Below, piece by piece: positions 1 to 5,207 of a stretch of DNA of 5,207 nt (the first letter of the stretch is position 1; each line of letters opens with the position of its first letter). The notes beneath the pieces are model-generated. The model saw only the letters and a list, made by a program, of their open reading frames with translations. It searched no databases and was not told where the DNA came from. The position numbers were made by a program, and so were the translations under genes. Origin of the DNA: an uncultured Planctomycetaceae bacterium (lineage in GTDB: Bacteria > Planctomycetota > Planctomycetia > Pirellulales > UBA1268); NCBI GenBank assembly GCA_937900985.1, contig CALCGM010000227.1, forward strand, positions 1 to 5,207. Direction: 5' to 3'.

Positions 1-348
1 CAGGTGCACCAGGCCTCGCCGCAGAGTGATCAGAGTGAAAACGGCTGGTCGCTTTCCGAACTCGTCCGCGATGAAAACGCTCGCTGCCCATCGGACGTGC
101 TGCTCGATGAAGACACCCTGCGGCATGTGCTCCAGCGGATCGACCAGCTCGACGAGCGATCCGCCACCATCATCCGCCTGCGGTTCGGGCTCGGCGGCGA
201 GGAGCCGATGACGCTCAAGCAGATCGGCTCAGTGCTCGGGCTGACCCGCGAGCGGGTCCGTCAGATCGAGGCCGAAACCCTGACCACCCTGGCGATGGAA
301 CTTGACGGCGTGCCGCGGGCGACGGTGCAATTGCGAAAAGGTGCCTGA
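1..348 (+). CDS. Sigma-70 family RNA polymerase sigma factor, C-terminal part (regions 3.2-4)
   Basis: This is the 3' end of a sigma factor gene. The reading frame is open to the left edge, and the GTG at position 4 is probably an internal valine, because regions 2 and 3 needed for core binding and -10 recognition are missing. Numbering from that GTG, residues 15-45 look like the region 3.2 linker (LSELVRDENARCPSD). Residues 49-63 match region 4.1 (LDERSATIIRLRFGL), and residues 70-93 form the region 4.2 helix-turn-helix that reads the -35 element (TLKQIGSVLGL, then TRERVRQIEAE). The residues equivalent to the -35-contacting R584, E585 and R588 of E. coli sigma70 are present as R82, E83 and R86. 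The basic patch that normally follows is replaced by acidic and neutral residues. It is probably a primary-like (group 1 or 2) sigma and not an ECF type, but which one cannot be told from this fragment. Its stop lies 38 nt before apt, so they may be co-transcribed. Confidence 0.88.
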   Translation, partial: QVHQASPQSDQSENGWSLSELVRDENARCPSDVLLDEDTLRHVLQRIDQLDERSATIIRLRFGLGGEEPMTLKQIGSVLGLTRERVRQIEAETLTTLAMELDGVPRATVQLRKGA

Positions 349-386
349 GCGACCCCTGCCCCAATCCCCCGTGAGCAACCCTCTGC

Positions 387-914
387 ATGAGCACATCGAG
401 CGTCGACCTGGAAGCCTTCATCCGCCCGATTCCCGACTTTCCCAAGCCGGGCATTCTGTTTCGTGACATCACGCCGCTGCTGGGCAATGCCGAGGCACTC
501 GCTGCGGCGATTGAGCGGATGGTCGATCCCTGGCGAAACGCTGGCATCGACGCGATCGCAGCCGTCGAGGCACGGGGGTTTCTGTTTGCGGTGCCGATGG
601 CGCTGGCGATGGGGGTGGGCGTGGTGCCGGTTCGCAAGCCCGGGAAGCTTCCGGCCGACACGCTGACCCACCAGTACGATCTCGAGTATGGCAGCGACAC
701 CATCGAGATGCATCGCGACGGTGTGGCCAAGGGAGCCCGGGTGCTCGTCGTCGATGACGTGCTGGCAACCGGGGGCACCGCAGCCGCCTGCGGCCGCCTG
801 CTGGAGTCGGCTGGCGCGAGCGTAGCGGGCACCTCGTTTCTCGTGGAGATCAAGCCGCTTGGTGGACGCGAACGGCTCGCTCCGCATCGCGTTGAGAGCG
901 TGCTGGTCTATTGA
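387..914 (+). CDS. apt: Adenine phosphoribosyltransferase
   Basis: This cytoplasmic purine-salvage enzyme makes AMP and pyrophosphate from adenine and PRPP. The 175-aa product has the usual length and full APT architecture. It has an N-terminal hood with IRPIPDFPKPGILFRDITPLL (from residue 12; family signature), EARGFLFAVPMA (61-72), VPVRKPGKLP (80-89), and a YDLEYG segment (97-102). The type I phosphoribosyltransferase PRPP-binding loop is VLVVDDVLATGGTA (119-132), with the acidic pair D123/D124 and the ATGGT phosphate loop. The C-terminal FLVEIKPLGGRERL (151-164) is also typical. The start is well fixed: an in-frame TGA lies at 372-374 and the ATG at 387 is the first start codon after it. 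No convincing Shine-Dalgarno precedes it, so it may rely on coupling to the upstream sigma gene or on SD-independent initiation. Its TGA is immediately followed by the start codon of the next gene in the same frame. Confidence 0.96.
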   Translation: MSTSSVDLEAFIRPIPDFPKPGILFRDITPLLGNAEALAAAIERMVDPWRNAGIDAIAAVEARGFLFAVPMALAMGVGVVPVRKPGKLPADTLTHQYDLEYGSDTIEMHRDGVAKGARVLVVDDVLATGGTAAACGRLLESAGASVAGTSFLVEIKPLGGRERLAPHRVESVLVY

Positions 915-2333
915 GTGTTGAATGTGAACGTGGATGCCAATCCCACCACAGCGTCGCTGCGACACCGCGACCAGCAGACGCTGATCCACTCGCTCCACTC
1001 TCACACGCTGCAGGAGCAGGCCCATGTCTGGGCCGGTGGCCGCGGGGCGGTGCTGATCGACCACGATGGCCGGGAATACCTCGATGCCCTCGCGGGCCTC
1101 TGGAACGTGATCATCGGCCACGGCCGCAGCGAGCTTGCCGAAGCGGCAGGCCGGCAGATGCGGGAGCTGGCCTACGCCTCGGGCTACACCGGCAGCACCA
1201 CCGTGCCGGCGATCGAGCTGGGTGAGCGGCTACAGCGGATCTGCTATCCCGTCGGCGAGGGCCGCTCAGCAGGCTGGCGGGGGATGGGCGGCTTCTACTT
1301 TGCGACCGGCGGCGGGGAGGCGGTCGATGCGGCGGTGAAGACCGCCCGCTGGTGGTGGAAGCTGCAGGGCCGGCCCGACAAGACCTGGGTGATCGGGCGT
1401 CGCTACGGCTACCACGGCACCGGCTTCGTGGCGATGAGCGCGACCGGCCTGCCGGCCTACTGGCCGATGTTTGAGCCGCGGCTCTCCGGCGTCGAGATCG
1501 TGGAGAGCCCCTATCCCTATCGCTTTGATCGCCGCCGGCATGCCCGCGGCCCCGACGACCCACGCAGCGACGGCGAGATGGCCGCGGATCTCATTGAAGA
1601 GGCCATCGAGCGGATCGGGGCAGACCGCATCGCCTGTGTGCTCGCGGAGCCGGTGCAGGGAGCCGGCGGCGTGATCGTGCCCCCCGACGACTACTGGCCG
1701 CGGCTGCGGGCAATCTGCTCCAGGCACGACGTGCTCCTCGTCGCCGATGAGATCATCACGGGCTTCGGCCGCACCGGACCCTGGTTTGGGCTCGAGCGGT
1801 GGGGCGTGGAGCCCGATCTCGTCTGCTTCGCCAAGGGCATTACCAGCGGCTACCTGCCCCTGGCTGGCGTGGGCTTTCGTCAGGAGATCGCGGAAGCGAT
1901 CCGCTCGGCAGAAGGCCGCGCGACCTGGATGCACGCCGCGACATACTCCGGGCATCCCGTCGCCTGTGCGGTCGCCAACGCCAACCTCGACATCATCGAG
2001 CGAGAGGGGCTTCGCGAACGGGCGATGGAGGCGGGCGAGCATCTCCGCCAGCAGCTTGCCACGCTCTCCTCGCTCTCCCATGTCGGCGAGGTCCGCGGGA
2101 TCGGCCTGATGGCGGCGGTGGAGCTCGTCGCCGACAAGGCCAGCCGAGAGGAGTTTCCCGCAGGGGAGAAGGTCGGCCCGCGGGTGCATGCGGCCACCCA
2201 GGCCCGCGGGATGTTTTCCAGGCTGCGGGGCGATGTCTACAACCTCGCCCCCTGCTACGCCGTGGAAACCGCCCAGCTCGACGCGATGGTAGAAATCCTG
2301 GGGGAATCGATTCGCGAGGTGACCGGAGCCTGA
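915..2333 (+). CDS. Class III PLP-dependent aminotransferase (omega-transaminase / SpuC-like)
   Basis: This fold-type I transaminase probably moves an amino group between an amine or omega-amino acid and a 2-oxo acid such as pyruvate; the true substrate cannot be read from sequence. Visible motifs in order are: AGLWN with the active-site Trp (W63); FATGGGEAVDAAVK (129-142) as the PLP-phosphate loop; YGYHG with the ring-stacking Tyr (Y166); AEPVQGAGGVIVPP (244-257); LLVADEIITGFGRTG with D278, which pairs with the pyridine nitrogen; CFAKGITSGY with Schiff-base lysine K307; TYSGHP with T343 from the partner subunit; and SRLRGD, where R436 matches the carboxylate-binding flipping arginine of the Chromobacterium enzyme. 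The order and spacing fit putrescine/beta-alanine/taurine:pyruvate transaminases. Length (472 aa) is slightly above the usual 450-460, with a charged insert near 205-222. The phosphate-loop Ser of the family is Gly (G134). No ATG lies near the start. GTG at 915 is used here, but TTG 918, GTG 924 or GTG 930 are equally possible, as no Shine-Dalgarno decides. Confidence 0.93.
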   Translation: MLNVNVDANPTTASLRHRDQQTLIHSLHSHTLQEQAHVWAGGRGAVLIDHDGREYLDALAGLWNVIIGHGRSELAEAAGRQMRELAYASGYTGSTTVPAIELGERLQRICYPVGEGRSAGWRGMGGFYFATGGGEAVDAAVKTARWWWKLQGRPDKTWVIGRRYGYHGTGFVAMSATGLPAYWPMFEPRLSGVEIVESPYPYRFDRRRHARGPDDPRSDGEMAADLIEEAIERIGADRIACVLAEPVQGAGGVIVPPDDYWPRLRAICSRHDVLLVADEIITGFGRTGPWFGLERWGVEPDLVCFAKGITSGYLPLAGVGFRQEIAEAIRSAEGRATWMHAATYSGHPVACAVANANLDIIEREGLRERAMEAGEHLRQQLATLSSLSHVGEVRGIGLMAAVELVADKASREEFPAGEKVGPRVHAATQARGMFSRLRGDVYNLAPCYAVETAQLDAMVEILGESIREVTGA

Positions 2334-2334
2334 G

Positions 2335-3468
2335 ATGCCGTCACGGGTAGTCGTTGCGATGAGCGGAGGGGTCGACTCGAGCGTCGCTGCGGCGATGCTC
2401 GTGGAGGCAGGCCATGAGGTGATCGGCGTGTTTATGCGGCACGGGTCGCCCGCGGCGGCCCCAGCAGGCACGAGCCTTCCGATCGTGGAAGCCTCCCGGC
2501 CAGGCCACCAGGGCTGCTGCAGCGTGGAAGATGCCCTCGACGCCCGCCGGGTGGCGGAGCGGCTTGGCATCCCGCTCTATCCGCTCGATCTCTCCGACGA
2601 CTTTCATCGCATCATCGACTACTTCGCTGCCGAGTATGGCCACGGCCGCACGCCCAATCCCTGCGTCCGCTGCAACACCTGGCTGAAGTTTGGCCGGCTC
2701 TTCGACTACGCCGACGCCGTTGGTGCCAGCCACGTGGCCACCGGCCATCATGCCCGGCTGCTGGCGACTGCCGACGGAGGCCACAGCCTGCACCGCGGCT
2801 GCGACCGTGGCAAAGACCAGTCCTCGGTGCTCTTTGAGGTGCCCCGTGAGAGGCTCCGCCGGATGCTCCTGCCTGTGGGCGAGCTCACCAAAGACGAGGT
2901 CCGCACACGCGCCAGCGGCCTCGGCCTGGTCACGGCCGACAAGCCCGACAGCCAGGAGATCTGCTTTGTCGCGCCAGGCGAGCATCCGCAGCTCGTGGCG
3001 CGGATGCTCGGTGGATCGCGGGCCGGCGAGGTCGTTTCCACTGCTGGCGATGTGCTCGGTGCCCATGCCGGCATCGAGCACTTCACCGTCGGTCAGCGGC
3101 ATGGCACCGGCATCGCCACCGGCGAGCGGCTCTACGTGGTGCGGATCGAGGCCGCCGCCTGCCGCGTCGTGGTGGGGCCTCGCGGGGCGGTGCCTGAGCA
3201 GCAGCTCACCGCCGGAGAGGCCAGCTGGCTCATCGACGAGCCGGCCGAGCCGTTCCGCTGCTTCGTGCAGTGCCGCACCGGCAGCCCACCAGCCCCGGCG
3301 ATCCTCACGCCGCTCCCGAACCGCCGCTTTCAGGCTGTCTTTCTCGGCGAGGCTGACAGCCTGCCGGCCGACGCAGCCCCCTGGCCGGGAGCGATTTCCC
3401 CGGGGCAGGCGGCGGTTGTCTATGACAGCAGCCGCGTCCTTGGCGGCGGCTGGATCGAGACATCCTGA
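2335..3468 (+). CDS. mnmA: tRNA-specific 2-thiouridylase MnmA
   Basis: This enzyme installs sulfur at C2 of wobble uridine 34 in tRNAs for Lys, Glu and Gln. It activates the base with ATP and takes persulfide sulfur delivered from a cysteine desulfurase (directly or through a Tus relay). The 377-aa product has the N-type PP-loop SGGVDSSVAA (10-19) and GCCSVEDALDARRVAERLGIP (from 60), a family signature. The first catalytic cysteine is in GRTPNPCVRCN (C110, equivalent to C102 of E. coli). KDQSSVLF (160-167) and PVGELTKDEVR (180-190) follow, then KPDSQEICFV with the second catalytic cysteine C210 (E. coli C199) and TVGQRHGTGI (251-260). The C-terminal barrel ends in PGQAAVVYDSSRVLGGGWI (356-374). 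All catalytic residues are intact. The start ATG is supported by GGAG at 2325-2328, 6 nt upstream, inside the end of the aminotransferase gene, so translation of the two is probably coupled. Small family departures are H256 where Lys is usual, and SSV in place of SYF after KDQ. Confidence 0.96.
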   Translation: MPSRVVVAMSGGVDSSVAAAMLVEAGHEVIGVFMRHGSPAAAPAGTSLPIVEASRPGHQGCCSVEDALDARRVAERLGIPLYPLDLSDDFHRIIDYFAAEYGHGRTPNPCVRCNTWLKFGRLFDYADAVGASHVATGHHARLLATADGGHSLHRGCDRGKDQSSVLFEVPRERLRRMLLPVGELTKDEVRTRASGLGLVTADKPDSQEICFVAPGEHPQLVARMLGGSRAGEVVSTAGDVLGAHAGIEHFTVGQRHGTGIATGERLYVVRIEAAACRVVVGPRGAVPEQQLTAGEASWLIDEPAEPFRCFVQCRTGSPPAPAILTPLPNRRFQAVFLGEADSLPADAAPWPGAISPGQAAVVYDSSRVLGGGWIETS

Positions 3469-3475
3469 CGCACGG

Positions 3476-3531
3476 CCGGCCGCGTGGACTTCCGACCGCG
3501 GCCGGGCCCGCGTGCCGCCGAAGCGGGGCAC
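3476..3531 (+). terminator. Two GC-rich stem-loops after mnmA, possible transcription terminator
   Basis: Eight bases after the mnmA stop, CCGGCCGCG (3476-3484) pairs perfectly with CGCGGCCGG (3497-3505) around a 12-nt loop. A second stem-loop follows: GTGCC (3512-3516) pairs with GGCAC (3527-3531), extended by two more pairs across a bulge. Neither is followed directly by a U tract; the nearest T run is TTTT at 3544-3547. The position between two genes, and ahead of a likely promoter, suits termination of the apt-mnmA unit. The missing U tract keeps this tentative, and in DNA this rich in GC short stems also arise by chance. Confidence 0.35.
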
Positions 3532-3545
3532 ACACGTGCGAGCTT

Positions 3546-3574
3546 TTGCGTGCGTGTCGCAGTCGAACTAGGCT
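3546..3574 (+). promoter_or_regulatory. Candidate sigma-70-type promoter for floA
   Basis: TTGCGT (3546-3551) is followed after exactly 17 nt by TAGGCT (3569-3574). These match the -35 consensus TTGACA at its first three positions and the -10 consensus TATAAT at its first two and last. Transcription would start near 3581, giving a leader of about 36 nt before the floA ATG. The spot is sensible, lying downstream of the possible mnmA terminator in the only sizeable gap before floA, but the match is moderate. Confidence 0.38.
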
Positions 3575-3616
3575 GAAGAGGTTGAAGTTTTTCTGCCTCA
3601 CCCACGGAGCACCCTG

Positions 3617-4567
3617 ATGCCCCCCGAAGTGATTGTTGGCCTCTCTGTTGTGCTCGGGATTCTGGCACTGGCCATGCTGCTGCTCGTGTTCAACTACGGG
3701 CAGATCTGGTTTCAGGCCTACTGGTCCAAGGCTCCGGTGACCTTCCTTGAGCTGCTCGGCATGAGCCTCCGCAAGGTCAACGCCCGCACGATCGTGCAGG
3801 CAAAGATCATGGCCATCCAGGCCTCGATCGGCGACGGCTGCCCGACCCGCAAGCTGGAGGCCCACTACCTCGCCGGTGGTGACGTCCCGCGGGTGATCCG
3901 CGCCCTGATTGCCGCCCACCGTGCCGACATCGACCTCGACTTCGACCGGGCCTGCGCGATCGACCTGGCTGGTCGCGATGTGCTTGATGCCGTGCAGACG
4001 AGCGTCAATCCCAAGGTGATCGACTGCCCCGACCCGACCAGCGGCAAGACCTTCCTCTCCGCCGTCGCCAAGAACGGTGTGGAGCTGCGGATTCGGGCCC
4101 GCGTCACTGTGCGAACAAACATCCAGCAGCTGATTGGCGGTGCCACCGAAGAGACGATCATCGCCCGCGTCGGCGAGGGCATCATCACCTCGATCGGCTC
4201 CTCGGAGACCCACTTCGCGGTCATGGAGCATCCCGACCAGATCTCGAAGGCCGTGCTCGAACGGGGCCTCGATGCTCAGACCGCCTTCCAGATCGTGTCG
4301 ATCGACATCGCTGACATCGACATTGGCGAAAACATTGGCGCCCGTCTGCAGGCGGATCAGGCGGAAGCCGACACCCGCGTGGCCCGAGCCAAGGCGGAGG
4401 AGCGGCGGGCCTTTGCCTTCGCCCGTGAGCAGGAGATGAAGGCGGCCACGGCTGAAAACCGAGCTCAGCTGCTGGAGGCCGAAGCCCTCGTGCCCAAGGC
4501 GATGGGAAATGCCTTCCGCAACGGCCGGCTCGAGAGCATCGTCTCGGGCAATGGGCCGGCTGCCTAA
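3617..4567 (+). CDS. floA: Flotillin-like protein FloA
   Basis: FloA proteins are membrane-anchored SPFH-family scaffolds that oligomerise into foci in functional membrane microdomains and influence membrane fluidity, secretion and signalling complexes. The 316-aa product has a short N-terminal hydrophobic hairpin or segment (residues 5-26, rich in V/L/I/A) and no cleavable signal. Next comes the conserved FloA core: TFLELLGMSLRKVNARTIV (42-60), LEAHYLAGGDVPRVIRALIAA (from 80), and AIDLAGRDVLDAVQTSVNPKVI (from 114). The SPFH region includes RARVTVRTNIQQLIGGATEET (from 160), ARVGEGIITSIGSS (183-196) and SIDIADIDIGENIGA (228-242). A charged, Ala/Glu-rich coiled coil runs from 243 to about 290 (QADQAEAD, AKAEERRA, AREQEM), ending with EALVPKAM. 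The match to Bacillus FloA is strong along the whole length. Differences are an extra loop of about seven residues near 138-149 and a short C-terminal tail. The start ATG has GGAG at 3606-3609, 7 nt upstream. No nfeD gene, its usual partner, lies on either side in this window. Confidence 0.95.
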   Translation: MPPEVIVGLSVVLGILALAMLLLVFNYGQIWFQAYWSKAPVTFLELLGMSLRKVNARTIVQAKIMAIQASIGDGCPTRKLEAHYLAGGDVPRVIRALIAAHRADIDLDFDRACAIDLAGRDVLDAVQTSVNPKVIDCPDPTSGKTFLSAVAKNGVELRIRARVTVRTNIQQLIGGATEETIIARVGEGIITSIGSSETHFAVMEHPDQISKAVLERGLDAQTAFQIVSIDIADIDIGENIGARLQADQAEADTRVARAKAEERRAFAFAREQEMKAATAENRAQLLEAEALVPKAMGNAFRNGRLESIVSGNGPAA

Positions 4568-4782
4568 GCCGAACAGCGGCACACTCCCCGCCGCCCACCA
4601 GGCTTCCCAAACCCCCCATCCCACAGTGGCAGGTGCCGGCAAAATCATCAAACCTTCATGCAGCCGCTTGACGATACCACTGAAGCGGTTCGGAGGCGGC
4701 CAGCTGCAGGATGCAGCCTTCGCCGGGAGCGAGACAGCTCCCTGCCGACCGCGGAAGTCGGATGCGCAAGGGAGTGTGCCTG
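4568..4782. other. Non-coding gap between floA and the small gene, with two possible stem-loops
   Basis: No gene is supported in this 215-nt stretch; the open frame that crosses it overlaps the real ends of both neighbours and has no family resemblance. The first 60 nt are C-rich on the + strand. Two stem-loops can be drawn. AGCCGCTT (4662-4669) pairs with AAGCGGTT (4683-4690), including one G-U pair, around a 13-nt loop; it may act as a weak floA terminator, though no U tract follows. GCTGCA (4703-4708) pairs with TGCAGC (4712-4717) around a 3-nt loop, within an outer GGCG/CGCC stem (4695-4698 with 4721-4724). A good -35-like TTGACG sits at 4668-4673, but no matching -10 follows at 16-18 nt, so no promoter is called. 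Confidence 0.4.
4768..4774 (+). promoter_or_regulatory. Strong ribosome binding site of the small gene
   Basis: AAGGGAG at 4768-4774 is a purine-rich Shine-Dalgarno match ending 8 nt before the ATG at 4783. It decides the start of the small gene: the in-frame ATGs at 4711 and 4762 have no comparable site, and 4789 would be 14 nt away. Confidence 0.7.
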
Positions 4783-5031
4783 ATGGCGATGCGGAAGCTG
4801 AAGATTTACAACGGGCCAGACTACGACCAGAGTTCTGTTTCCCTTCTCCAGACCGCCTCTGACACAGGCACCGTCAAGGTGAGCCTGGGCGAGGTGCTCC
4901 CGCTGCTGGCAGACGCCGTGGCGAGCCAGCGGACCTGGCTGACCGACTTTGAGGACGACTCGGTCACCATCTCTGCCGACCTCTACGACGTCCTGCAGGC
5001 CTACCGTCACTTTCGCCGCCCCGGCGCCTGA
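4783..5031 (+). CDS. Small conserved-looking protein of unknown function (82 aa)
   Basis: I do not recognise a named family. The 82-aa product starts at the ATG at 4783, which is placed by the Shine-Dalgarno at 4768-4774; an ATG at 4711 in the same frame would add 24 residues of low-complexity Pro/Arg/Gly character that do not look like real protein. The sequence opens MAMRKLKIYNGPDYDQ, then a Ser/Thr-rich strand. A likely amphipathic helix, VSLGEVLPLLADAVASQ (33-49), follows, then RTWLTDFEDD (50-59), VTISADLYDVLQAYRHF (61-77) and a basic RRPGA end. It has no signal peptide, membrane segment, cysteine or metal-binding motif, so it is probably a small cytosolic alpha/beta protein. The ordered, non-repetitive composition and good ribosome site argue for a real gene. 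It resembles short planctomycete hypothetical proteins I have a general memory of, which is a weak impression only. The 215-nt gap on its left suggests its own transcript or read-through from floA. Confidence 0.78.
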   Translation: MAMRKLKIYNGPDYDQSSVSLLQTASDTGTVKVSLGEVLPLLADAVASQRTWLTDFEDDSVTISADLYDVLQAYRHFRRPGA

Positions 5032-5054
5032 CCACCTTCCGTGAAATCCCTCAC

Positions 5055-5083
5055 TTGCGGGGGTTCTGCTGCGATGGCATACT
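5055..5083 (+). promoter_or_regulatory. Candidate promoter downstream of the small gene
   Basis: TTGCGG (5055-5060) and CATACT (5078-5083) are separated by exactly 17 nt. The -10 matches TATAAT at four of six positions and the -35 matches TTGACA at its first three. The -35 resembles the TTGCGT of the candidate floA promoter. Transcription would begin near 5090 and run into the inverted-repeat cluster and a possible gene start at 5182. The placement in a gap just after a stop codon is reasonable, but the evidence is a pattern match only. Confidence 0.35.
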
Positions 5084-5112
5084 TCGCACAGCACCGCCGC
5101 GAGTGACCGAAT

Positions 5113-5159
5113 GACCTCCCCTTCCGGGCGGGTCGCCTGCAGCAGGCGTGTGCACACGC
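5113..5159. repeat. Cluster of three consecutive inverted repeats
   Basis: Three inverted repeats lie nearly end to end. GACC (5113-5116) pairs with GGTC (5131-5134), with an inner CCC/GGG stem around the loop TTCC. GCCTGC (5135-5140) and GCAGGC (5142-5147) form a perfect 13-nt repeat with one central base. GCGTGTGCACACGC (5146-5159) is a perfect 14-bp palindrome overlapping the previous one by two bases. A run like this downstream of a candidate promoter could be an operator, a folded leader, or a terminator for the small gene without a U tract. No family-specific operator is recognised. Confidence 0.45.
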
Positions 5160-5181
5160 TTCCTCTGCGAGTTGGGGTTTC

Positions 5182-5207
5182 ATGCACAACGGAGTCAACA
5201 CCGTCGA
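5182..5207 (+). CDS. Possible start of a further gene, cut by the window edge
   Basis: An ATG at 5182 opens a frame that stays open to the right edge (MHNGVNTV). The frame is also open upstream back to a TGA at 5104, so another start is possible. No good Shine-Dalgarno is seen; the G-rich TTGGGG at 5172-5177 is a poor match. Eight codons are too few to judge coding character or family. It is listed because a candidate promoter and a leader-like stretch precede it. Confidence 0.2.

Noticed and set aside
4..348. A complete stand-alone region-4-only protein starting at GTG 4
   Set aside because: The frame is open to the window edge and the sequence begins within the normal region 3.2 linker, so truncation by the window is the simpler reading.
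915..2333. The aminotransferase as sulfur donor (cysteine desulfurase) for MnmA
   Set aside because: Desulfurases of the IscS/NifS type are class V enzymes with a catalytic cysteine loop; this is a class III transaminase without that loop.
2341..3531. Long minus-strand open frame (396 codons) opposite mnmA
   Set aside because: It is the mirror of a clear mnmA gene in GC-rich DNA and shows no family motif.
4028..4051. PTSGKT in FloA as a Walker A nucleotide-binding loop
   Set aside because: The motif needs Gly four residues before GK; that position is Pro138, and SPFH proteins are not P-loop NTPases.
4625..4641. Sigma-54-like promoter (TGGCAGG then GGCAA)
   Set aside because: The -24 GG and -12 GC elements are one base too close, and sigma-54 promoters do not tolerate that spacing.
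3305..4651. Long minus-strand open frame (448 codons) opposite the end of mnmA and all of floA
   Set aside because: It lies across two well-supported plus-strand genes and reads as low-complexity His/Gly/Arg-rich sequence without motifs.
4668..4673. TTGACG as the -35 of a promoter for the small gene
   Set aside because: No sequence resembling TATAAT occurs 16-18 nt downstream, and the hexamer lies partly in a stem.
4509..4862. Plus-strand open frame spanning the floA-small gene gap
   Set aside because: It overlaps the end of floA and the start of the small gene in another frame, and its composition (Pro/Ser/Arg/Ala-rich) is that of non-coding GC-rich DNA.

Overview
The window is high-GC bacterial DNA, densely packed with genes that all read on the + strand. 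The best guess at origin is a member of the Planctomycetota (Pirellulales-like). The grounds are the GC-rich codon use, a FloA that carries a short extra loop, and a general resemblance of the small 3' gene to short planctomycete hypothetical proteins. This is an inference from memory and was not checked by any search.

Layout, left to right. Positions 1-348 hold the C-terminal end (regions 3.2 and 4) of a sigma-70 family factor that begins upstream of the window. Next come three closely packed genes: adenine phosphoribosyltransferase (apt, 387-914), a class III PLP-dependent aminotransferase of the omega-transaminase/SpuC type (915-2333), and the tRNA 2-thiouridylase mnmA (2335-3468). The stop of apt abuts the start of the aminotransferase, and the aminotransferase stop lies 1 nt before mnmA, so these three are almost certainly one transcription unit, possibly together with the sigma gene. 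A 148-nt gap follows, with two GC-rich stem-loops and a plausible promoter. Then comes floA (3617-4567), a flotillin-like membrane scaffold protein. After a 215-nt non-coding stretch with two possible stem-loops there is a small unrecognised gene (4783-5031, 82 aa) with a strong ribosome binding site. The last 176 nt contain a candidate promoter, a cluster of inverted repeats, and possibly the first codons of another gene at 5182.

Functionally this is mostly housekeeping: transcription initiation, purine salvage, amine/amino-acid transamination, tRNA wobble-base thiolation, and membrane organisation. I see no CRISPR array, mobile element, tRNA or rRNA, and no clear new multi-gene system. The points most worth a second look are a serine-to-glycine change in the PLP-phosphate loop of the aminotransferase, loss of the basic activator-contact patch in the sigma factor, the in-frame stop/start junction between apt and the aminotransferase, the uncharacterised 82-aa protein, and the inverted-repeat cluster at the 3' end.
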